Positions 53,901-59,880 of a stretch of DNA of 64,000 bases are shown here, piece after piece. Position numbers and translations under genes: made by a program. How positions within the stretch are numbered: position 1 is the first letter of the stretch; every line of letters starts with the position of its first letter. This DNA comes from Azospirillum sp. B21 (GTDB taxonomy: Bacteria; Pseudomonadota; Alphaproteobacteria; Azospirillales; Azospirillaceae): assembly GCF_008364825.1 (NCBI RefSeq), contig NZ_VTTO01000011.1:1-64000 (forward strand), written 5' to 3'. A model generated the notes under the pieces. The model made no database searches. It saw only the letters and a list, made by a program, of their open reading frames with translations, and had not been told where the DNA came from.

Positions 53901-56900
53901 GCGGAAGCGGGGAGCGTCGTCACGCTGTCGAACGGCTCGGGGGCGCTCGGCACCGGCACCGCCGACAGCACGGGCGCCTGGTCGATCACCAGTTCCCTTC
54001 TGGAGGGCGGCACCGGAACGGCGCATTCGCTGTTCGCTACCATCGTCGACGTGGCGGGCAACACCAGCTCCGCGTCCGCGTCGCTGACCTTCACCATCGA
54101 TACCGTGCCGGATGCGGTCTCGATCGAGCTTGCCCCGTCTTCGGACACCGGCTCCTCCAACAGCGACCGGATCACCTCCGACACCATGCCGGCGCTCACC
54201 GGCACGGCGGGCCCCGGCCGGCTTGTTACCATCTCGAGCGCGTTCAACGGAGGAACGGCCGCAGACATCGGAACGGTGACGGCGGACGCCATCACCGGCG
54301 CCTGGAGCTTCACGCCGTCGAGTTCTCTTGCCGCGGGTGTCTACAACTTCGGGATATCCTCCTTCGACAACGCGGGGAACTCCGGCGTCAACGGTGTCAC
54401 CGTCACCATCGACCTCACCGCCGATAAACCCGGCGGGCTGGCTCTCGCCACCGGATCGGACAGCGGTCGGAGCACGACCGACAAGAAGACGAATGTTGCG
54501 ACACCGACCATCACCGGCACCGCGGAAGCGGGCAGCACCGTCATGCTGTACGACAATGGCGGCTCCATCGGGACGGTCACGGCAAGCCAACTCGGCACCT
54601 GGTCCTTCACCACGCCGACGCGGGCCGACGGCACCCACACCTTCACGGCCAGGGCCGTCGACGTCACCAACAACACCAGCGAACTCTCCGACGAGTTGAT
54701 CGTCACCATCAGCACGCAGGCGGCCGTGCCGAGCGGTCTTGTCCTGACGACCGACTCCGGCAGCAGCGCGACCGACAACAAGACCAACGTGGCGTCGCCG
54801 ACGATCAGCGGCACGGCGGAAGCCTCCAACATCGTCATGCTGTATGACGGCGCGGCGCTGGTCGGCATGTCGACGGCGGGTGTCGACGGCAACTGGACGG
54901 TCCAGGCCATCGGACTGGCCGACGGCGAGCGCACCCTGACGGCGACGACCATCGACCAGTTCGGCAACACCAGTGCCGCCTCGGCCGCCCTGCTGGTCAC
55001 CATCGACACCGCCGCACCCCAGCCTTCGTCGCTCGCCTTGACGGCGGGTTCCAACAGCGGCGCGACCACCGACCTCGTGACCAACAGCACGACGCCGGTC
55101 CTGACCGGGACGGCGGAGGCGGGCAGCGTGGTCATGCTGTATGACGGCGCCACCCTTCTGAACACGACGACGTCCGACGGCGCCGGCGCCTGGACGATGA
55201 GCTCGGCGTCGCTGAGCGCGGGCACGCACAGCCTGACCGTCATCTCCCGCGATGTGGCGGGCAACACCGGCGCGGCTTCGGCTGCGCTCGTCGTCACCAT
55301 CGATCTCACCTCGACCACGCCGACGGGGCTGGGGCTGGGCACCGGCTCCGACAGCGGTGCGCTGACAACCGACCGTATCACCAACGTCGCCACGCCCACC
55401 GTCCTAGGTGCAGCGGAGGCGAACAGCGTCGTCACGCTGCACGACGACGTCAGCGGCCAGAACGTCGGCACGGCCACCGCCGACGGGTCCGGCGTCTGGT
55501 CCATCGACATTGCCTCGACGCTCTCCAGCGGTACGCATTCGCTGACCGCGACCGCCGTCGATGTCGCGGGCAACACCAGCGCCGCCGGGGTGCTCGTCGT
55601 CACGATCGACACGACTGCCGCCGTTCCGACCACGCCGGTGCTGACGGCGGGCTCCGACCTTGGACGTTCGAACAGCGACCGGCTGACATCCGACCGCACG
55701 CCCACGGTGAGCGGCAGTGCGGAGGCCAACAGCGTCATCACCCTGTACGACGGCAGCGTCTTCGTCGGGCTGGGGACCGCCGGCAGTGACGGCCTGTGGT
55801 CGGTGACGGCCGGCGCCCTGACCGAGGGCGCGCACACGCTCACCGTGCGGGCGACAGACGTGGCCGGAAACACCAGTGACGCCTCGGGCGAGCTGGTCGT
55901 GACCATCGACCTGACGACGGCCGTCCGTTCGATCATGCGGGCGAGCGGAAGCGCGGGCGCCAACAGCATCGTCACCCTCTACGAGGGCGTGAACCTCGCC
56001 GGGGAGGGCATCAACGTCTTCGGGTCGGCAACCGCTGACTCCAACGGTCTGTGGACCCTGCTGGCAAGCGACCTGGGCGTGGCCGACTACACCTTGACGG
56101 CGGTGGCGCCCGGCGCGAACAGCGGCACCGCAGGGGCGTCCGCTCCGCTCGTGACCATCGATGTCGTGACGCCGGTCCGCTCGATGCTGCTGGCCCAGGC
56201 GTCCGACACCGGCAGCGGGCGCGACGACCTGCTGACCAACGATACCACGCCGACGCTCATCGGAATGGTCGAGGCGGACAGCGTGGTCACGCTGTACGAC
56301 GGCAACCTCGCGGTGGGAACCACGACAGCCGATGGCACCGGCGCCTGGACGATCACCTCGGCGACGCTGAACACTGGTCTGCGTCAGCTTTCGGTTACGA
56401 CGGTCGACCGGGCCGGGAACACGGCCACCTCCGCGTCGGGGCTGGCGGTGACGATCGACACGACCGCACCGTCGGCGCCCGCGATCCCGGCGCTGAGTCC
56501 CGACAGCAACAGCGGCCGTCTCAACAACCTCGTGACCAACGTCCGGCAACCGGTGCTGACCGGCAACGCCGAGGCGAACGCGCACATCCTGCTGTATGCC
56601 AACGGCACGCTGGTGGGCGAGACCGATGCAGATGCGTCCGGGAACTGGTCGGGAAGCACCTCGACGCTGAGCCTCGGCGCCCAGACCATGACCGTCAGGG
56701 CCGTGGACGCGGCGGGCAACACCTCGTCGCCAAGCAGCGGCCTGACCCTGACCATCACGCCGGAAAGCGCCGCTCCGACCGGCATCGGGTTGGCGCCGGC
56801 GTCCGACAGCGGCGTCCAGGCCGACCGGCTGACCAACGACAGGACCCCGACCATCACCGGATCGGCGGTGGCGAACAGCGTCGTGACGCTGTACGACTAC

Positions 56901-59753
56901 ATCACGGTCGTCGGGACCGGGACGGCGGACGGCAACGGCCTCTGGTCGATCACCACCGGAAACCTGAGCGGGTCGAGCTACACCTTCACCGCCACGGCCA
57001 TAGATCCCGACGGGGTCGAATCGCCGCTGTCGGCGCCCTTCTTCTTCAGCATCGACACCACGGCGCCCACGGCGCCGGGCAACCTCGACCTTGCCAACGA
57101 CGACGACACCCTGACGAACAACGCCACGCCGCCGATCACCGGCACGGCGGAGGCGGGCAGCACGGTGCTGCTGTACGACGGCAACCTCCTCGTCGGCTCG
57201 GCCACGGCCGACAGCGGGGGCGTGTGGACGGTCAGCCCGTCCTCGGCGCTGTCCGACGCGGCGCACAGCCTCACCGTCCGTGCGGTCGATGCCGCCGGCA
57301 ACACCTCGGCGGCGTCCAGTGCGCTGACCGTGACCGTCGACACCGTCGCGGCGCCCCCCGGCGCCCTCGATCTGACGACGGACAGCGGCGCCAGCAGCAC
57401 CGACAACCTGACCAACATCGTCACGCCGACCATCGTCGGCACGGCGGAGGCCGGCAACAGGGTCGTTCTGTACGATGGCGGCACCGCAGTCGGGACGGCC
57501 ACTGCTGGCGGCGGCGGGCTCTGGACGATCGCGGCCTCCTCCTTGTCCGACGCGGCGCACACGCTCACCGCCAAGGCCTTCGATGCGGCCGGCAACACCT
57601 CGGCGGCTTCCGGCGGGCTGATCGTCACCATCGACACCGCCGTGGCGGCGCCGACGGGCCTTGGCCTCGCCAACGATCTCGACGCGCTGACCAACACCAC
57701 CACGCCGACGATCACCGGTACCGCCGAGGCGGGCAGCACCATCGTCCTGTACGAAGGGGCGCTCTCACTCGGTACGGTGACGGCGGATTCGACCACCGGC
57801 GCCTGGAGCCTCTCCCCGGCCTCGCTGAGCGAGGGGGCCCACACGCTGAGCGCGACTGCCGTCGACCGGGCGGGCAACAGTTCTTCCGCGTCCAGCGCGT
57901 TCATCGTGACCGTCGATACGGTGGCGCCGACCCTTCTGGCGGCGCTCTCCGTCAACGGAAGCGTGTTGACCCTGACCTTTGCCGAGACGGTGAGCCTCGC
58001 TGTGGCTCCCCATCAGACCACCGGCATGAGTGTCATGGTCGACGGCACGCCGCGCGCTATCACCGCCGCCACCGGTACGGGCAGCAACACCGTGACCCTG
58101 ACGCTCGCGTCTGCCGTGTCTCACGGGCAGGCCGTGACCTTCAGCTACGATGCGACGCTGTCCGGCAGCGCCCTGTCCGACCAGGCGGGCAACGAGATGG
58201 CCAACCTTGTCGGGCAGGCGATCGCCAATGCCACTCCCTCGCCGCCTCTGCCACCTCCGCCGCCGCCGACGACGGTGGTGGACGGCGTGCCGCTGACGAC
58301 GACGACCGGCACGGACAGCATCGGTCGCCCCACGGAGACCGTGGTGATCGCCCCGGTCACGGAGAACCGGACCGACACCGATGCCAAGACCGCCTTGGCG
58401 GACGTGCCGTTGGCCGGAACCGGTACCAACCCGGTGTTGGAGGCCAGCCTGCCGACGGGCGTGGGCATGACCGCCACCGGCACCACCTCCGGCCTGACGC
58501 TGGGCGAGTTGGCGACCGCCTTCTCCAGCCAGTTGGGCAGGCTGGGCACCGACGCGCCGACCAATTCGACCGTGCCCAACGCCGGCCTCACCCAGTTGCT
58601 GCCGTCCACCAGCACGGTGACGCTGCGGAGCGTTACGCCCACGGTCGCTTCGGGGCAGGCACCGACCACGCCGATCACCATCACCGGCTCGGCTCCGGCC
58701 GGTCAGGCCTCGGCCGTGCTGCTGGATGCGCGTCAGCTTCCGGCCGGGACGGTGGTGAACCTGCAGAACGTGGACTACGCCGTCATCACCGGCGCGGTCA
58801 CGGTGGGTGGCGGTGCCGGTTCGAACGTGGCGATCGGCGACGGCGCCAACCAGACCATCATCCTGGGCGCCGATGACGACACGCTGCGTGGCGGCGGCGG
58901 CGACGACGTGGTCGGCAGCCGGGAGGGCCGGGACCTGCTCTATGGCGATGCCGGCAACGACACGGTGTTCGGCGGGCTCGGCTACGACCGCCTGTCGGGC
59001 GGCACCGGTGACGACCTGCTGCGCGGCGATGAAGGCGTCGATGCCGTACGGGTTGAGGCGAACTTCGCCGATGTGCTGATCGCCCACGGCGCATACGGCT
59101 CGCTGACGATGGCCCACGCCACACTGGGTATCGATCGGTTGGAAAGCGTCGAGATCCTGCGTTTCAACGACCGGGTGGTCCTTGTCAACGCGCCCACCGG
59201 CATCGTCGGCGACACCGGTGCCTCGCAGATCAGCGAGACGCTGTACCTCGCCCGCAATCCGGACGTGGCGCAGGCGGTGGCGCGCGGCGAGTTCGCCAGC
59301 GGCATGGACCATTACCAGCGCTTCGGCGCAGCGGAAGGCCGGCTGAAACCGGTGGCGCTCGACGAGGCCTTCTACCTGTCCCAGAACGCGGATGTCGCCA
59401 GGGCAGTCGCCGCCGGGCAGTTCACCAGCGGGCTGCAGCATTATCTGCTCCGTGGCGAAAAGGAAGGCCGCGATCCCAATGCGCTGTTCGATACGACATG
59501 GTATCTGGAGCACAACGCCGACGTCGTGGCAGCCCTTCAGGCGGGCACCATCGACAGCGCCTATGAGCATTACGAAAGGTTCGGCTGGAAGGAGGGCCGT
59601 ACGCCGTCGGCGTGGATAGACACCAATGCCTATCTGGCAGCCAATCCGGACGTCGTTGCGGCCAAGGTTGACCCGATGACCCACTATCTGAACTTCGGCG
59701 CCCGCGAGGGACGGACGATCATCGCGGCGGACAGCGGCTTGTGGCTGAGCTGA
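44955..59753 (+). CDS. Giant Ig-like/RTX secreted adhesin-type protein
   Basis: About 4,932 residues; the ATGs at 44955 (GGGAAG upstream) and 44967 are both plausible starts. There is no signal peptide. In order it has 13 degenerate ETLIG repeats (about 70-455), about 39 bacterial Ig-like domains of about 99 residues (about 463-4325), and a SwmB-like domain (LSVNGSVLTLTF ... LSDQAGN). Then come a Pro-rich linker, a 200-residue unassigned region, RTX nonapeptides (GGGGDDVV, YGDAGNDTVFGG) and four C-terminal repeats of the type LA-NPDV-A-HY-FG-EGR. RTX proteins of this kind leave by type I secretion and fold with calcium outside. Likely a surface adhesin or biofilm matrix protein, very rich in Thr, Ser, Gly and Ala. 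TPR-glycosyltransferases flank it on both sides, suggesting that it is glycosylated. Confidence 0.9.
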   Translation: MGTVMAAGGTLTLSSGSDYLFSKTETWSGIKGFGTRGVVLDSQGYTIAVTNLDHITGGRNAPGSLKKDVILLAGAGGNTITVSGLETLIGSGGADRVVGTSTGTTMAVESIETFIGASSGTNLIVLTNDAGNTMSVAYLKSIVGSAGKDIINFGADGQVGTTTAVTAVETLIGTSGDDLIATIAGGSNTVQVNNIEVFLGNGSKAGETVLLGSAGGTIGASFIETLIGSNAHDVFTMGYKIGTANMATGGGTTAVSMIDTIVGGTSTKNTAILLDVGTTVTVASLNTLIGGAGNDVVNMTFRDGTPIVGTGPIAWNTVGNTMQVEALETVIGTAGEDALMVVGNTGITMSVTAIETIIGRGGAETVLLGAGGNTVKVASLETLIGGAGNDVVSVTGISASAYNGMTTMVSSVETLIGGAGNDVVWLTEAAGTVYVSGIDTVFVGGQAMEIGNTERVLVFPMAVSAPSAPSLSSGSDTGTLGDSKTNATLPTLTGTAAAGSVVNLYGNGIALGSGTADGAGQWAVTATTALADGTWTMTAKAVSSGMESAASGEFLLTIDATAPTAPTLSYTPGSDSGRSSSDGITNVNTPTVTGTAEAGSTVTLYLDGVGVGTTTASGVGAWAITTPTVSQGSHTLTARAVDTAGNTSNASAALTLTVDTTVAAPTGIALATGSDTGIFGDNLTAVNTPAIGGTAEANAVVSLYKDSSTLLGSATADGSGVWRMTLGALGEGAHTLTARAVDPAGNSSAASNPFTITIDTTPPTAPSAPSLTAASDSGSSSSDRLTNVRTPTFTGTAEANSVIDLLVSGSVVGTGTADGSGAWTVTAGSPLADGSWSFSTRSRDAAGNTRDGVGSLNVTIDSTADAPGGLKLTAATDTGRSTTDGLTNLTAPTVAGTAAAGSSVTLYDGALAIGTVTANGQGNWEIATSGLTVGTHTLTAKAVDAAGNTSLASAAFTVTVDTSASAPTGLALATASDTGVTGDSRTNLTTPSVTGMAEASSIVLLYEGSTLLGQATAGADGGWTVASSALTGDVHTLTARAVDQAGNTSVASGGLVVNIDLTAPNAPGALVLNSDSGTPNDNRTQVTAPVIAGTAEAGSTVRLYEGGTLLGTGTADLSTGAWTIASSSLGEGAHTLTARAVDTAGNTGAASAALAITIDRTSATPGGLALSSSTNSGSLADALTNALAPTITGTAEAGATVTLYGGGTTASATADGSGRWAATITGLTEGAHTLTASAVDVAGNTSQPSAGLVVSIDRTGPGLSAPTADTAGPSGQFTPILSGTAEANSIVTLYDGAVGAAVLGVVTVDNTGLWSITTPELGGGTHTMTARALDAAGNETITTTALSVTGRVGVPGGLQLVSDSGVANDGITNVVSPILTGTALAGSTVSLYSGLTLIGTGTADAVSGLWTIASTGTLTAGSAHTLYARIDAYGTVLTSSGLTVTIDTTAPDQPGALALQAGSDSGSNGSDRVTNLEAVTVTGTAEARSVVTLYGNDGTTALGTATVSDGGIWSLGTGSLAAGVHTLTARAVDIAGNTGAASSGLVVTIDRTAAAPTGLALASGSDTGLAGDAITRVLAPTITGTAEANGTVSLYNGSNLVGTATVDGSGNWSVTASALGNGTHSLTARVVDVVGNTSDASSAFVVTVDTTAPDAPGGLSIDPADDSGVRDNVTNIRAQTVTGTAEAGATVVLYDGATALGTQVATGGAWTIGTGTLGAGGHTLTARAIDAAGNTGAASAALTVTIDLSTPAPSAMALTAASDTGYSATDRITNATTLSLTGSAEANSSVTLYDGIVGSLTPLATLVADGNGVWSYTGTAFAEGTHTLTATAVDPSGNTSSGAGTLVVTVDLTVDAPGTPALALASDTGVAGDGKTRLLAPTFTGTVESGAVVSLYDGGNFVGMGTANGSGVYTIETPLSSGAHTITARVVDAAGNATAAASAPLVITIDAIAPDAPSAPSLDSASDSSTQGDFITSDATPTVTGTAEALSTVHLYSGGVSVGAATADGTGAWTITAGSLSDGVNTLTVRSVDDAGNTSSASGSLLLTIDTTPPTPGRLALTAATDSGRVGNDAVTSVTAPVITGTAQAGSIVTLYYPDGVTVLGNATVDSLGQWSVASPTLGEGLYTLSAHAVDPAGNTALVAAALIINVDLTVLPSSAPSLTAGSDTGLPNDLLTNDTTPTVSGSAEANSVITLYDGTTLVGTGTADGSGNWSVTTGTLISGSHTLVARVTDLAGNNTAAASAPLIVTIDTENLTMSNLAFAAGDDTGASASDGLTKLATPRIVGTAESFSVVTLYEGNTSVGSATADATGAFSLTTNALSQGNHSLTALSVDRAGNTSTVSSSIVLSVDLSTPQPSLLMAVSSDSGISNSDRITNNQILPLSGTAEADSTVVLYDGLTAFGTVVADSLGGWSLPSPSLAAGSHSLTAEATDLAGNRSTSAVLVVTIDTVAAVPSLGLSAASDTGVTGDRITNDATPDFTGTTEAGGFVSLYEGTTLRGSTTADGAGLWTITSSQMGNGPHTLTARGMDAAGNTSVLSPAVVITIDTVVPNAPTGVTLATASDSGASNTDRLTNIATPTLSGSAEANSTVTLYSGSTAVGTATAGGSGGWTVTAASLADGVNTLTVKATDAAGNTSAASSPLTVTIDTVQAAPGTPVLGAAYDSGTSSSDGITRIVNPTITGTGEAGSVVTLYDGGVSYGSATVNGLGVWSIATGTLVPGTRTLTARAIDRAGNSSVASAGLVITIDTSAAAPGTPSLVVDSGASSTDRLINTGSPTLTGTAEANGLVRLYDGASLIGSGTANGSGIWTIAASGLGAGAHTLSARMVDAAGNTSDPSATLTITIDTTAPSAPGTPSLSAGSNSGSTSDRITSVFTPTITGSAEANSIITLYDGTTALGTVTADGNGAWSTTTPSLADGAHTLSVVALDLAGNTSAASTALTVTIDTTAAAPTGLALAAVSDTGIRGDNLTSATTPTITGRAEAGSVVTLSNGSGALGTGTADSTGAWSITSSLLEGGTGTAHSLFATIVDVAGNTSSASASLTFTIDTVPDAVSIELAPSSDTGSSNSDRITSDTMPALTGTAGPGRLVTISSAFNGGTAADIGTVTADAITGAWSFTPSSSLAAGVYNFGISSFDNAGNSGVNGVTVTIDLTADKPGGLALATGSDSGRSTTDKKTNVATPTITGTAEAGSTVMLYDNGGSIGTVTASQLGTWSFTTPTRADGTHTFTARAVDVTNNTSELSDELIVTISTQAAVPSGLVLTTDSGSSATDNKTNVASPTISGTAEASNIVMLYDGAALVGMSTAGVDGNWTVQAIGLADGERTLTATTIDQFGNTSAASAALLVTIDTAAPQPSSLALTAGSNSGATTDLVTNSTTPVLTGTAEAGSVVMLYDGATLLNTTTSDGAGAWTMSSASLSAGTHSLTVISRDVAGNTGAASAALVVTIDLTSTTPTGLGLGTGSDSGALTTDRITNVATPTVLGAAEANSVVTLHDDVSGQNVGTATADGSGVWSIDIASTLSSGTHSLTATAVDVAGNTSAAGVLVVTIDTTAAVPTTPVLTAGSDLGRSNSDRLTSDRTPTVSGSAEANSVITLYDGSVFVGLGTAGSDGLWSVTAGALTEGAHTLTVRATDVAGNTSDASGELVVTIDLTTAVRSIMRASGSAGANSIVTLYEGVNLAGEGINVFGSATADSNGLWTLLASDLGVADYTLTAVAPGANSGTAGASAPLVTIDVVTPVRSMLLAQASDTGSGRDDLLTNDTTPTLIGMVEADSVVTLYDGNLAVGTTTADGTGAWTITSATLNTGLRQLSVTTVDRAGNTATSASGLAVTIDTTAPSAPAIPALSPDSNSGRLNNLVTNVRQPVLTGNAEANAHILLYANGTLVGETDADASGNWSGSTSTLSLGAQTMTVRAVDAAGNTSSPSSGLTLTITPESAAPTGIGLAPASDSGVQADRLTNDRTPTITGSAVANSVVTLYDYITVVGTGTADGNGLWSITTGNLSGSSYTFTATAIDPDGVESPLSAPFFFSIDTTAPTAPGNLDLANDDDTLTNNATPPITGTAEAGSTVLLYDGNLLVGSATADSGGVWTVSPSSALSDAAHSLTVRAVDAAGNTSAASSALTVTVDTVAAPPGALDLTTDSGASSTDNLTNIVTPTIVGTAEAGNRVVLYDGGTAVGTATAGGGGLWTIAASSLSDAAHTLTAKAFDAAGNTSAASGGLIVTIDTAVAAPTGLGLANDLDALTNTTTPTITGTAEAGSTIVLYEGALSLGTVTADSTTGAWSLSPASLSEGAHTLSATAVDRAGNSSSASSAFIVTVDTVAPTLLAALSVNGSVLTLTFAETVSLAVAPHQTTGMSVMVDGTPRAITAATGTGSNTVTLTLASAVSHGQAVTFSYDATLSGSALSDQAGNEMANLVGQAIANATPSPPLPPPPPPTTVVDGVPLTTTTGTDSIGRPTETVVIAPVTENRTDTDAKTALADVPLAGTGTNPVLEASLPTGVGMTATGTTSGLTLGELATAFSSQLGRLGTDAPTNSTVPNAGLTQLLPSTSTVTLRSVTPTVASGQAPTTPITITGSAPAGQASAVLLDARQLPAGTVVNLQNVDYAVITGAVTVGGGAGSNVAIGDGANQTIILGADDDTLRGGGGDDVVGSREGRDLLYGDAGNDTVFGGLGYDRLSGGTGDDLLRGDEGVDAVRVEANFADVLIAHGAYGSLTMAHATLGIDRLESVEILRFNDRVVLVNAPTGIVGDTGASQISETLYLARNPDVAQAVARGEFASGMDHYQRFGAAEGRLKPVALDEAFYLSQNADVARAVAAGQFTSGLQHYLLRGEKEGRDPNALFDTTWYLEHNADVVAALQAGTIDSAYEHYERFGWKEGRTPSAWIDTNAYLAANPDVVAAKVDPMTHYLNFGAREGRTIIAADSGLWLS
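45160..46330 (+). repeat. N-terminal ETLIG-type repeats of the giant protein
   Basis: Thirteen imperfect units of about 25-45 residues, each with the core V-x-x-(I/L)ETLIGG-x-G-x-D-V. Examples are VSGLETLIGSGGADRV, VESIETFIGASSG and VASLETLIGGAGNDVV. GGAGNDVV resembles a half RTX unit, but each repeat has only one such motif, so this is probably a distinct beta-rich repeat. Confidence 0.75.
46341..57932 (+). repeat. About 39 tandem Ig-like domains
   Basis: Each unit is near 297 bp and has the core P-x-x-TGTAEAGSTVTLYDG, then TADGSGNW, then HTLTARAVDAAGNTS, then VTIDTTAP. Units are clearly diverged at the DNA level, so they are old rather than recently amplified. One unit near 55918-56175 lacks its first 15-20 residues and the DAAGNTS turn. 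The domain belongs to the bacterial Ig-like group found in BapA-type adhesins. Confidence 0.88.
58860..59055 (+). repeat. RTX calcium-binding nonapeptide block
   Basis: Encodes about six GGxGxDxux-type turns in a row (DDDTLRGGGGDD, GRDLLYGDAGND, GGLGYDRLSGGTGDDLLRGD). This forms a calcium-filled beta-roll in type I secretion substrates. Confidence 0.85.
59230..59730 (+). repeat. Four C-terminal NPDV...HY..FG..EGR repeats
   Basis: Four units of about 40-45 residues: YLARNPDVAQAV ... FGAAEGR, YLSQNADVARAV ... RGEKEGR, YLEHNADVVAAL ... FGWKEGR, YLAANPDVVAAK ... FGAREGR. They sit at the extreme C-terminus, where the type I secretion signal of RTX proteins resides. Confidence 0.8.
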
Positions 59754-59814
59754 GATGGATCGGGCAGGAAGAAGGAAGCGATCGCTCTCTGTTGAAAGCG
59801 GCCTTCCGGGCGGA

Positions 59815-59836
59815 GCGGGACGGTGTTCCGCCCCGC
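59815..59836. terminator. Possible terminator after the giant gene
   Basis: GCGGGACGG (59815-59823) can pair with CCGCCCCGC (59828-59836) with one A-C mismatch around TGTT. It lies between the convergent giant gene and a TPR-GT9 gene. No T-run follows, so the call is weak. Confidence 0.4.
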
Positions 59837-59880
59837 CGTCCGCGGGTGCGGCATCGCGGGGCATCACGCAGTCGAGGTGA

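Noticed and set aside
46341..57932. Regular repetition suggesting a CRISPR or satellite array
   Set aside because: The period is about 297 bp, units are diverged and remain in one open frame; it is a protein-domain array.
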